From the NCBI GenBank assembly GCA_016284485.1, contig JAEEOX010000182.1, positions 1 to 7,543 of the forward strand: 7,543 bases of DNA, read 5' to 3'. Position 1 is the stretch's first letter; every line of letters begins with the position of its first letter. Below the pieces are notes generated by a model. It was given only the letters and a program-made list of their open reading frames with translations. It did no database searches and was not told the origin of the DNA. A program made the translations under genes and the position numbers. Shown here piece after piece: positions 1 through 6,249 of the stretch. Source of the stretch: Bacillota bacterium (lineage in GTDB: Bacteria > Bacillota > Clostridia > Peptostreptococcales > Anaerovoracaceae).

Positions 1-246
1 AGCCACGATCACAGCGGCTATGATCATGATCTTCTTTCTTCCCTTATTTATCTTTTTGAGGAAATCCACCTCGTGAACATCCTCCATGACCTCCGGTTCG
101 GGGGTCGTCATTTTCCTGTAGATGGCTCCGCACTCTTCGCATTCGTCCAGGTGCGCTCTGACGTCCTGTTCGCTCTCGGGTGAAAGCAGATCGTCAGCGT
201 AGAGGGGAAGCAGATCTTTTACTATGTAACAAGGCAGTTTATTCAT
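1..246 (-). CDS. Zinc-finger anti-sigma factor, partial (3' end beyond window)
   Basis: The ATG at 244-246 opens a frame that stays open to the window edge, giving 82 visible residues. The N-terminus is a typical zf-HC2 (anti-sigma zinc finger) domain: Cys6 in MNKLPCYIVKDLLPLYADD, then His32, Cys36 and Cys39 in an HLDECEEC motif (HX3CX2C). A basic stretch (KKINKGRKK, residues 64-72) leads into a hydrophobic run, IMIIAAVIVA, which looks like the start of a membrane anchor. The start codon lies inside the end of the upstream sigma factor gene (8-base overlap, ATGAATAA), so the two are probably translationally coupled. By family knowledge such proteins hold their partner ECF sigma factor inactive at the membrane. 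The sensor part beyond the membrane segment is not visible, so the signal cannot be guessed. Confidence 0.88.
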   Translation of the reverse strand, partial: MNKLPCYIVKDLLPLYADDLLSPESEQDVRAHLDECEECGAIYRKMTTPEPEVMEDVHEVDFLKKINKGRKKIMIIAAVIVA

Positions 247-727
247 CATCATCGCTCAACTCCTTAACTATCGATTGTTTTGCACGGTAGTAATTGACTC
301 TGGCCCAGGTCTCCGTCCGTCCCATTATCTCTCCTATCTGTTTGAATGAGAGGCCTCCGAACAGCCTGAGCCTCAGTATCTCCCCACCCGGGTCGGGGTG
401 ATCATCTATGGCCTTACGTATCCTGTCCGTCTCTTCCCTGGTCACGACTATGTCCTCGGCTGACGCGGTGGCAGGTTCCGGAACATCGTCTATAGGCAGA
501 GGATTCCGCGCCATTTCACGGAAGTGAGTATAGAGAAGGTTTTTTGCGATCCCGCAGAGCCAAGAGCTTATCCTGCAGGAACCGTCGAACCGGTCTATGC
601 TCTTTATGGCCTGATAGAAGGTCTCCTGAGTAAGTTCCTCTGAAAGATCCGGGGATCCGGTCTTTGCCATGAGGAATCTGAAAACCGTATCGGCGTTTTG
701 TCTGTAGATGCTCTCGAGATCGTCCAA
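239..727 (-). CDS. ECF-type RNA polymerase sigma factor
   Basis: This 162-residue protein has the two-domain layout and length of an ECF (sigma-70 group 4) factor. Region 2 spans about residues 4-72 and includes the signature DLSEELTQETFYQA (27-40) and FDGSCRISSWLCGIAKN (47-63). After an acidic linker (about 78-95), region 4 spans about 100-157 with a helix-turn-helix around LSFKQIGEIMGRTETWARV. The start is a TTG at 725-727. It is chosen because a strong AGGAGG lies just upstream and the first residues (MDDLESIYRQ) match the usual start of the family. The anti-sigma gene overlaps its stop codon. A terminator at 816-853 separates it from the glycine reductase operon, so it is probably transcribed alone. 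The regulon is unknown and a role in grd expression is not shown. Confidence 0.93.
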   Translation of the reverse strand: MDDLESIYRQNADTVFRFLMAKTGSPDLSEELTQETFYQAIKSIDRFDGSCRISSWLCGIAKNLLYTHFREMARNPLPIDDVPEPATASAEDIVVTREETDRIRKAIDDHPDPGGEILRLRLFGGLSFKQIGEIMGRTETWARVNYYRAKQSIVKELSDDDE

Positions 728-735
728 CTCTCTCT

Positions 736-745
736 CACCTCCTTC
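736..745 (-). promoter_or_regulatory. Ribosome binding site fixing the TTG start of the sigma factor
   Basis: On the minus strand the bases read GAAGGAGGTG, a near-perfect match to the 16S rRNA anti-Shine-Dalgarno sequence. AGGAGG ends 10 bases before the TTG at 725-727, and the GGTG part is closer. No ATG in this frame lies at a comparable distance, so this site is the main support for a TTG start. Confidence 0.75.
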
Positions 746-774
746 TGTACGTTAATGTCCGTGATCGATGATTC

Positions 775-780
775 GTTACA
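775..780 (-). promoter_or_regulatory. Possible ECF-type -35 element (TGTAAC) upstream of the sigma factor gene
   Basis: The minus strand reads TGTAAC here, about 48 bases before the TTG start. It resembles the AAC-containing -35 boxes used by many ECF sigma factors, which often drive their own genes. No convincing matching -10 box is seen at the usual spacing of about 16 bases (the bases there read ACATTA), so this remains a weak suggestion based on a six-base match. Confidence 0.25.
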
Positions 781-815
781 CAGTGATGATAAAAAATTTT
801 TGCGCCTCATGCAAG

Positions 816-853
816 AAAAAAAAGAGCACGGAGGACTTCCGTCTTCCATGCTC
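816..853 (-). terminator. Intrinsic terminator of the glycine reductase operon
   Basis: On the minus strand a 13-base arm (841-853) and its partner (824-836) form a stem closed by GAGCA/TGCTC, with one C-A mismatch and one G-U pair, around a 4-base loop (837-840). It is followed at once by eight T residues (816-823 on the plus strand are all A). The stem begins 13 bases after the stop codon of the iron-sulfur protein gene (867-869). The position marks the end of the grd transcription unit and separates it from the sigma factor gene. Confidence 0.9.
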
Positions 854-866
854 ACATTCGGTTGTT

Positions 867-1634
867 TCATTCGATGTATGCCAGCGGGCATACTGAGATG
901 CATTTGCCGCAGGTCCCGGCAGTATCCACGTCCAGGTACCTGAGCATATCCTCATGGTATTGTCCCTGAAGGCCGTCGCAGGCGAACTTGCCGCCTTCGA
1001 ACCACCTTGTCAGCGCGTCCACAGGGCATGCTTCCAGGCAAAGTGTGCAGTCACCGCCATCCAGACCCAGACACTTGGGACCTTCATAGGGTCCGCTGGG
1101 TTCCAGTTCTGCGGTGGTAATGAGTGAGCAGTATCTGACTGCCGAACCCTTCTCGGTGATCAGTATCCTGTTCCTGCCGAAGTCTCCCAGTCCCGCCGCC
1201 TTGGCTGCGGTCCTGTGGGACCAGGACACCACCAGATCCGACGGATCATAGTTGTTGGTGGTCTTGACCGTGACAGCCTCATATCCGTTGGACCTGAGCA
1301 GCTCCGCTATGGCTTCCGCCATGAGGTCGAAGTTCTTGTTGATCAGAACGTATGCCTCGCTCCATATCAGGCCGGAAAACTGAGCGTTCCCCGGATCGAG
1401 AGCGACCTTCTTTGTTGATGGCACCGAGAACGCGATGACCGTCTTGGCGCCGGGCAGCTGTTCCTCGGGTGTATCGTGCCAGGGTCCTACGATCTCCTTT
1501 ATGTTCAAAAGACTGGGATCGTGGGCGGAAGCGAATCCGATCAGGGGTTCCCTGTACAGATCCGGCCTTCCGATGTCGCGGACCATGTCGCGGATCATGT
1601 CTATGATCTTTTGTCTGAGGTCTTTTTCATTCAT
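867..1634 (-). CDS. QueG-like (COG1600-type) 4Fe-4S protein, last gene of the grd operon
   Basis: A 255-residue protein related to epoxyqueuosine reductase and similar double-cluster ferredoxin proteins. The central segment AAKAAGLGDFGRNRILIT (143-160) matches the QueG-type AGLG-x-x-G-K/R-N block. The C-terminus holds two cluster motifs: Cys196-X2-Cys199-X3-Cys203-Pro and Cys242-X2-Cys245-X3-Cys249-Pro. Cys188, Cys219 and Cys169 are possible extra ligands. It is unlikely to be a true QueG: it is far shorter (family about 310-380 residues), lacks the RDYH-like motif, has SWSHR where QueG has its catalytic Asp block, and lacks the first Cys of the canonical first motif. The ATG follows grdD by 13 bases with a modest AAAGG site, and a terminator follows the stop, so it is the last gene of the operon. 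No signal peptide or membrane segment is seen, so it is probably cytoplasmic. The function is unknown; a redox or cobamide-linked role is only inference. Confidence 0.85.
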   Translation of the reverse strand: MNEKDLRQKIIDMIRDMVRDIGRPDLYREPLIGFASAHDPSLLNIKEIVGPWHDTPEEQLPGAKTVIAFSVPSTKKVALDPGNAQFSGLIWSEAYVLINKNFDLMAEAIAELLRSNGYEAVTVKTTNNYDPSDLVVSWSHRTAAKAAGLGDFGRNRILITEKGSAVRYCSLITTAELEPSGPYEGPKCLGLDGGDCTLCLEACPVDALTRWFEGGKFACDGLQGQYHEDMLRYLDVDTAGTCGKCISVCPLAYIE

Positions 1635-1647
1635 TTCAGGACCTTTT

Positions 1648-2760
1648 TCAGGCCTTGAGGCCTGCCTCTCTCAAAACATCCTCTGCCTTCTGTCCGTTGG
1701 CATCTGACACCAGGACCACCGGTCCGGTGCATCCCATGCCTGTCTCGGCATAGATGCCCTTTGACCAGAGGAGTTCTTTGGCATCATCCAGATCCATGAC
1801 TTCAACTCCCAGAATGCCGTAGGGTACCGGCTCCTTCTGAGGAGCTTCAGCCTTGGGGGCGTTCTGGTCCTTCCCGGATGAGGACTTTATCTCTTCAAGA
1901 ATTCTATCCAGACCTGCGTCTTTTGCGGCGGCATACTCTCTGGCTGCGATCTCTGTGACCTTGTTCCTGAGAAGCTCCGCGCAGTACTTCACTGCGTTTG
2001 CGATCACGGGCGCACCGGATGCTCTTGATACGATCATGATGACCTTGTCGTATCCGTCGCCGATGCCGGGCCCGTAGCCGTAGCCCAGAGATTCGTAGCT
2101 TCCGCCGGTGGTGTAGCTGGAGAAGATCTTCATCATGAGGTTGCCTGTCAAGGCATCCATTACCATGACGTCAGCTGTGCCTTCCAGAAGGTCGTTGCCC
2201 CTCATGACCACACCGCCGTCCTCTCTGGAACTTTCGGTGAAGTTGATGGGATATCCGCCGTCTCTCAGCTTGTAGAGCGCCATCTCTGTCTGTCTGGCTC
2301 CGTCGATGTTGGCTATGCCCACCGTGGGATCCTCTATGCCGCAGGCCTTGGCGGCGATTATTCCCTGTATGGTGTTCTTGACCATGCCGCAGACCCTGTC
2401 GGTGTCGGAGGTGCCTGTGGTGTTGGCAATGAACATCTCTCTTCCCAGTCCCGGAGTCACTACCCTTCCGACGGTGGATACGCCGATGGGGAACGGGTAG
2501 TGCATGGTGACGGCTCCCTGGATCTCCCCGGACTCCAGCATGGCTTCCATCTTGGAGTGAGCATCCTCACCGTCGATTACCAGGGTCCGACATCCGGCCT
2601 TTTCCGCCAGACGTGCGCCTTCCAGTATGTTTTCCATTCCGTGTTCAGTTCCGGAGACCACGATGCCGATGAGGGGCTGTTTGCCGAAGCTTCCCGTCTC
2701 CAGGGCGTCTGCGATCTCGAGGAACTGATCTGCAATGAGTTTTTTGATATTATCGGACAT
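1648..2760 (-). CDS. grdD: Glycine/sarcosine/betaine reductase protein C, beta subunit (GrdD)
   Basis: This 370-residue protein is the smaller subunit of Protein C, which converts the acetyl group delivered by selenoprotein A into acetyl phosphate. Its main part is related to PlsX/phosphate acyltransferases (about residues 5-292, including VGIANIDGARQTEMALYKLR at 147-166 and the glycine-rich YGYGPGIGDGYDKV at 227-240). An Ala/Pro/Lys/Glu-rich linker (about 293-312) joins a C-terminal module with GMGCTGPVVLVSD. Cys344 there (codon 1729-1731) lines up with Cys359 of the Eubacterium acidaminophilum protein, reported as the active thiol for the last step of acetyl phosphate formation. The start at 2760 is preferred over an upstream in-frame ATG (2791-2793, inside grdC) because AGGAGG lies just before it. 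It begins 10 bases after the grdC stop, whose TAA adjoins that site, so the two subunits are probably translationally coupled. Confidence 0.96.
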   Translation of the reverse strand: MSDNIKKLIADQFLEIADALETGSFGKQPLIGIVVSGTEHGMENILEGARLAEKAGCRTLVIDGEDAHSKMEAMLESGEIQGAVTMHYPFPIGVSTVGRVVTPGLGREMFIANTTGTSDTDRVCGMVKNTIQGIIAAKACGIEDPTVGIANIDGARQTEMALYKLRDGGYPINFTESSREDGGVVMRGNDLLEGTADVMVMDALTGNLMMKIFSSYTTGGSYESLGYGYGPGIGDGYDKVIMIVSRASGAPVIANAVKYCAELLRNKVTEIAAREYAAAKDAGLDRILEEIKSSSGKDQNAPKAEAPQKEPVPYGILGVEVMDLDDAKELLWSKGIYAETGMGCTGPVVLVSDANGQKAEDVLREAGLKA

Positions 2761-2770
2761 GCCTTCCTCC

Positions 2771-4327
2771 TTATTTAAGTAAGGACTCTGCAAAGTCTCT
2801 CATGGACTGAGCGATGAGGGCCTTGATCTGCTCTTCGCTTACTGCGGGAGCTGCAGTTCCTGAGGCCTCTTCGGTCTTGCCGGGGTTGGCTTCAACCACG
2901 AAGGACACACCGTCGAACAGGTTGGTCATTCTGCCCAGGAAAAGAGATCCCTTGCCGATGACCATTCCGCGGCTCATCCTGCCTTCCAGGATCATGTCTC
3001 TCATGGGTCCCATGAAGGGAACGCCGGAGGGGATATGTCCCTGAGTGGGAGCCCAGCCTACCAGGCCGTGTTCCTTGATGAACGCGGGAAGTTCCGTTCT
3101 CTCGATGTCCCCGCGCTTTACGGCGAGAGCACCGATCATCTTGAAGTTGGCTTCGGGAACGTCTCCTGCTCCTGCAGGCTTGGTGATATCCGGGTTCTGA
3201 AGTTCAGGCGCGAACTTGTCCACGTCGGTGACCTTAAGACCTGCTCTGTCCAGAGGATCCGTTACCAGAGAACCGATGACGTTCTGGGGAGCGGAGCCTG
3301 TGCCTACGCAGTGTCTTCCCACTATGTCATTCCTGATGATCGGATTGACTCCGTCGTTCTCGGTTATCAGTACGGTGAATCCTGCGATGCAGTCTTCCAG
3401 GATGGGCAGACCCTTCCTTACGTGGTCCTTGCCGTTCATGCCCAGTTTGGCTGTGCAGCCGCCGGCGGTCACCAGGACGCTTTTGAAGGTCCCTGCCTTG
3501 ACCAGGGAAGCCGCGTTCAGGATGGCGTGAGCCGGTCCTGCGCAGAAGCCTCTGGTGTCTGAACCTGTGGCGTTCACGAGACCTGCCACCTCAGCTGCAG
3601 CCTTGGCGAAGTTCCCTCCGCCTCTCTGGTTCATGTCTCCGCAGGCCTCCTCGCAGCAGTCGATGACGTAATCGATGCTCTCGGGATCTGTTCCCGTCTT
3701 CCTGATAAGGTTCAGGATGGCCTGGACTGAAGATGTTTTGGAAACGATGTTTTCCAGCATGGTGTGAGCGCTGAGGTTCACGTCCACGTCGTGGGCGCGC
3801 TTGACACATCCCACAAGTTTGAAGTTGAGGTACAGTCCCTCTGCGTGCTCCTCGTTTACCAGCTTGCTGAGAGCTTCCTCATCCCACTGGTTCTTGTCCA
3901 GCACGCTGAGCTGCTCTTCTTTGAGCATTCCCCATGCGGAGAGCTTGGCCTTGACGGAAGCTGCGAACTCCTTCTCCAGAAGGACCAGGTCGAATACGTC
4001 GCAGATCTGCATGAGTCCGTAGAACTCGTCCTCCGGCATGATCTCGCCGTATTTGCCGTCTCTCAGAGGCTCGGAAGCCTTCTTGTCATAGTAGGGAAAT
4101 TCCACGGCTCTCAGCTCGTCGTTGGTCACGTTTCCGATGTAAGCCTGATTGGGGATGTAGCTCAGACAATCCTCATAGCTTCTGAGATGGCCCGGGAGCT
4201 CCTTCAGATAGTCAGAATCCGGGTTCACCACCATCTCCGTGGTCTGTGTGGTACCGTTGTGGATCACCATGTCCGGTGTGTGTGCCAGCACGTAGCTGGA
4301 GGCTTTAATTACAGAATAATCTGCCAT
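2771..4327 (-). CDS. grdC: Glycine/sarcosine/betaine reductase protein C, alpha subunit (GrdC)
   Basis: This 518-residue subunit of Protein C is close to the usual length of about 510. The family has a ketoacyl-ACP synthase III (FabH)-like fold and handles the acetyl thioester formed from the carboxymethyl-selenoether of GrdA. The thiolase-like core is visible at RGFCAGPAHAILNAASLVKAG (259-279), where Cys262 aligns by context with the FabH active-site Cys, followed by SVLVTAGG (283-290). PTQGHIPSG (427-435) supplies a His (431) at the place of the FabH second catalytic residue. The C-terminus has an Ala/Glu/Thr-rich linker (about 483-498) and a short amphipathic helix. It begins 11 bases after trxA with a GAGAGGG-type ribosome site. 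Assignment to the family is firm; the roles of Cys262 and His431 are inferred from the fold. Confidence 0.96.
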   Translation of the reverse strand: MADYSVIKASSYVLAHTPDMVIHNGTTQTTEMVVNPDSDYLKELPGHLRSYEDCLSYIPNQAYIGNVTNDELRAVEFPYYDKKASEPLRDGKYGEIMPEDEFYGLMQICDVFDLVLLEKEFAASVKAKLSAWGMLKEEQLSVLDKNQWDEEALSKLVNEEHAEGLYLNFKLVGCVKRAHDVDVNLSAHTMLENIVSKTSSVQAILNLIRKTGTDPESIDYVIDCCEEACGDMNQRGGGNFAKAAAEVAGLVNATGSDTRGFCAGPAHAILNAASLVKAGTFKSVLVTAGGCTAKLGMNGKDHVRKGLPILEDCIAGFTVLITENDGVNPIIRNDIVGRHCVGTGSAPQNVIGSLVTDPLDRAGLKVTDVDKFAPELQNPDITKPAGAGDVPEANFKMIGALAVKRGDIERTELPAFIKEHGLVGWAPTQGHIPSGVPFMGPMRDMILEGRMSRGMVIGKGSLFLGRMTNLFDGVSFVVEANPGKTEEASGTAAPAVSEEQIKALIAQSMRDFAESLLK

Positions 4328-4338
4328 GACACCCTCTC

Positions 4339-4665
4339 TTAAATCATCTCGTAGTATTTCTTGATCATTTCTTCTACGGCTTCCTTGGTGGCGTCGTCCT
4401 TGACCAGCTCCTCCACCTTCTCGCCGTCCTTGTAGATGGCGATGACGGGAAGTCCCAGTACTTTCTGTCCGATGGCTACACGTCTTGCCTTTGTGGTGTT
4501 GAGGGCGGTGAATTTGATCTTGTCGCCGTAAACTTCACTGTAACCGTGAACGTAGGGCATGAGAGCGGCGCAGGGAACGCAGCCGTCTCCGTAGAAATCT
4601 ACCAGAGTATATCCTTCAGACTGTAATACTTCGGGTTCAAAAGTTGTCTTATCGAGTTCTAACAT
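4339..4665 (-). CDS. trxA: Thioredoxin with CVPC active site, electron donor to glycine reductase
   Basis: This 108-residue protein has the standard length and order of a thioredoxin: the strand LVDFYGDG (21-28), the redox pair Cys29-Val-Pro-Cys32, and the cis-proline loop GLPVIAIYKDG (71-81, Pro73). The usual WCGPC is replaced by GCVPC. That form is known for thioredoxins of glycine-reducing clostridia such as E. acidaminophilum, so it supports a dedicated role in reducing the selenide-sulfide bridge of oxidised GrdA. It is cytoplasmic, with no signal peptide. AGGAGG (in ACAGGAGGAA) sits a few bases before the ATG at 4663-4665. It is separated from trxB by 52 bases and from grdC by 11, and all are read in the same direction. 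Confidence 0.96.
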   Translation of the reverse strand: MLELDKTTFEPEVLQSEGYTLVDFYGDGCVPCAALMPYVHGYSEVYGDKIKFTALNTTKARRVAIGQKVLGLPVIAIYKDGEKVEELVKDDATKEAVEEMIKKYYEMI

Positions 4666-4717
4666 TTCTATTCCTCCTGTGGATCCTTATCTTAGTGCAA
4701 AAAACTGCATTTTCAAA

Positions 4718-5653
4718 CTACATTTCTTCTATGTACTTTCCGGCCTGAACAGCGGCGATGGCGCCGTCAGCGCAGGCGGTAACTACCTGTCTCAGTGACT
4801 TCTGTCTGATGTCTCCCGCGGCGAAAACTCCGGGAACGTCGGTGTGCATGTCCGCATCTGTCAGGATGTATCCCTTCTCGTCCATTCCCACATGTCCTCT
4901 GAAGACCTCAGTGGTGGGCTTGAATCCGATGAATACGAAGATGCCGAAGGTGCCGTCATCCTCATCTGCGAAGATCTCTGTAAGTTCTCCTGTCTTCACG
5001 TTCTTCACCACCATGGATTCCACCAGACCGTCTCCCCTGATCTCCTGGACCACTGTGTCCCACATGAAGTCCAGTTTCGGGTTGGCGAAGGCTTTCTCCT
5101 GAATGGATTTGGCGGCTCTCAGTTCGTTCCTTCTGTGGATGATGGTGACCTTCCTGGCGAACTTCGTCAGGTACATGGCCTCCTCCACCGCTGCGTCTCC
5201 GCCTCCGACCACGTAGACCTCGAAGTCTTCAAAGAAGGCTGCGTCGCATGTGGCGCAGTAGGATACGCCCTTGCCGGACAGTTCCTTCTCACCGGGGCAT
5301 CCGATGGTCACGGGGTTGGCTCCCGCTGCGATGATCACGGCCTTGGCGCTGTAATCCTCGTGGAGGCAGTGAAGGATCTTTTCCTTTCCGCTAAGGTCCA
5401 TGTCGGTCACAGTATCGAAAACGTGATCCACTCCGAACTTCTCCGTCTGCTTTACCATTCTGTCTATGAGTGACGGGCCTGTCTCATCCTCGAGGCAGCC
5501 CGGATAATTCTCGATCTCACTTGTGATCACTATCTGACCGCCGTTTTTCTGCTTTTCGATTATAAGGGTGTTGATCCTGGCTCTTCCGGCATAAAGACCT
5601 GCCGCAAGACCTGCGGGGCCTCCGCCGATTATGATCAGATCGTAATTCTTCAT
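4718..5653 (-). CDS. trxB: Thioredoxin reductase (NADPH, flavoprotein)
   Basis: This 311-residue protein is the normal size for a low-molecular-weight bacterial thioredoxin reductase. The FAD-binding motif is GGGPAGLAAGLYAGRA (10-25), the redox pair is Cys133-Ala-Thr-Cys136 in SYCATCDAAFF, the NADPH-binding motif is VVGGGDAAVEEA (148-159) with HRR at 173-175, and the second FAD motif is FAAGDIR (277-283). The intact GGGDAA and HRR motifs point to NADPH, rather than to the ferredoxin-linked clostridial variants that lack them. It passes electrons to the CVPC thioredoxin encoded next. The start at 5653 is chosen because AGGAGA lies 7 bases upstream; an in-frame ATG at 5705-5707 lies within an intergenic hairpin and adds a poorly fitting extension. 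The stop is TAG. Confidence 0.96.
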   Translation of the reverse strand: MKNYDLIIIGGGPAGLAAGLYAGRARINTLIIEKQKNGGQIVITSEIENYPGCLEDETGPSLIDRMVKQTEKFGVDHVFDTVTDMDLSGKEKILHCLHEDYSAKAVIIAAGANPVTIGCPGEKELSGKGVSYCATCDAAFFEDFEVYVVGGGDAAVEEAMYLTKFARKVTIIHRRNELRAAKSIQEKAFANPKLDFMWDTVVQEIRGDGLVESMVVKNVKTGELTEIFADEDDGTFGIFVFIGFKPTTEVFRGHVGMDEKGYILTDADMHTDVPGVFAAGDIRQKSLRQVVTACADGAIAAVQAGKYIEEM

Positions 5654-5677
5654 TTCTTTCTCCTGTCTTACTGAAAT

Positions 5678-5708
5678 TATGGGAAGATGCCACCGGCACC
5701 CTCCCATA
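5678..5708 (-). other. Intercistronic hairpin between grdA and trxB
   Basis: In the minus-strand RNA, 5695-5708 pairs with 5678-5691 to give a 14-base-pair stem around a 3-base loop, with two G-U pairs and otherwise Watson-Crick pairing. It starts 9 bases after the grdA stop codon. What follows the stem (AATTTCAG) is not a T run, so it is not a standard terminator. It more likely protects the 3' end of a processed grdA message, or partly limits read-through into trxB, so that GrdA can be made in larger amounts. The structure is seen in the sequence; its role is inferred. Confidence 0.7.
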
Positions 5709-5717
5709 TTATAGGCT

Positions 5718-6179
5718 TTAGAGCTGGTCTCTTATGGCGTTCATCTCATTACAGATGTCATCAACGTCAAGAACCATTTCCATCATGCTTATCTGCTCAT
5801 CATATACGTCAGGGTCGATCTCGGCCTTGACCTCAGGTTCGCAAATATGAAATACTGAGAGTCCCAACGAGACTCCTGCCAAGGGGCCTGCCCACGTGGG
5901 GTCACCGAGCGTTACTGTTTCTGCTGCAAGACCTGCAGCCTCACCCTCAGCTGCACCGAGGAGAACTACAACGTTCTCAGCTCCGTACTGCTCAGAGAAT
6001 TCCAGTACACGTCTCTGGTTTTCCAGGTCCATGGCTCCAGCGGCCGTTCAGACAAAGCACTCCGTAGAGGAGAACACTACCTCAGCTCCCGCTGAAACAG
6101 CGCATTCTGCTATGGCCTGACCGGGAATGCCATCTCTGTCTCCGATGATGATGGCCTTCTTGTCCTTCAATATTGCCAT
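5718..6179 (-). CDS. grdA: Glycine reductase selenoprotein A (GrdA), selenocysteine-containing
   Basis: This gene makes a 153-residue protein only if the in-frame TGA at 6048-6050 is read as selenocysteine 44. The frame continues intact to the TAA at 5718-5720, and the join reads SSTECFV-Sec-TAAGAMDLENQ, the family signature with the redox pair Cys41-X2-Sec44. The N-terminus KKAIIIGDRDGIPGQAIAEC and the C-terminal YDEQISMMEMVLDVDDI are also characteristic. GrdA is the small carrier protein of glycine reductase: its selenol takes the carboxymethyl group from Protein B, hands an acetyl group to Protein C, and is then reduced by thioredoxin. The ATG at 6177-6179 follows an AAGGAGA ribosome site; a longer in-frame ATG at 6242 lies in the predicted leader and is rejected. 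It is the first gene of the operon. An automatic caller would split it into two short proteins. Confidence 0.97.
6048..6050 (-). other. In-frame TGA selenocysteine codon of grdA
   Basis: TGA sits exactly where known GrdA proteins have selenocysteine, with conserved residues on both sides (CFV before, TAAGAM after). It therefore depends on the cell's SelA, SelB, SelC and SelD, none of which is encoded here. A bacterial recoding element should follow the codon within about 40 bases; two weak candidate hairpins exist (see findings). Confidence 0.96.
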
Positions 6180-6208
6180 TAAACGTCTCCTTTCTTCGAA
6201 AATTTGAT

Positions 6209-6229
6209 GCAGGCACCCGCGGGGCCTGC
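6209..6229 (-). other. GC-rich hairpin in the grdA leader
   Basis: GCAGGC (6224-6229 read on minus) pairs with GCCTGC (6209-6214) around a 9-base GC-rich loop that can itself pair in part (CCCGCGGG). It lies between the predicted transcription start near 6243 and the grdA ribosome site, ending about 18 bases before AGGAGA. There is no T run, so it is not an intrinsic terminator. The leader (about 64 bases) is too short for a glycine riboswitch aptamer and none is recognised. The hairpin may stabilise the message or affect translation; that is inference. Confidence 0.5.
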
Positions 6230-6249
6230 GATTTACACCCACGTAAAAT

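Noticed and set aside
852..869. The TGA stop of the QueG-like gene as a second selenocysteine codon
   Set aside because: After the TGA (867-869) only four codons follow before another TGA, no conserved Cys/Sec motif is present, and the terminator stem begins there.
1639..1650. The TGA stop of grdD as selenocysteine
   Set aside because: GrdD ends naturally at this point after its active-site module, and the bases after the TGA form the ribosome site of the next gene.
3035..4342. Long open frames on the plus strand opposite grdC
   Set aside because: They lack recognisable domains and good ribosome sites and mirror the codon pattern of grdC, which is a certain gene; they are antisense shadows.
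6225..6237. TGTAAATCGCAGG on the minus strand as a catabolite-repression (cre) site
   Set aside because: It resembles half of the cre consensus, but the central CG is shifted by one base and the second half does not match.
6180..6243. Glycine riboswitch in the grdA leader
   Set aside because: The predicted leader is only about 64 bases and shows none of the conserved aptamer features beyond one simple hairpin.
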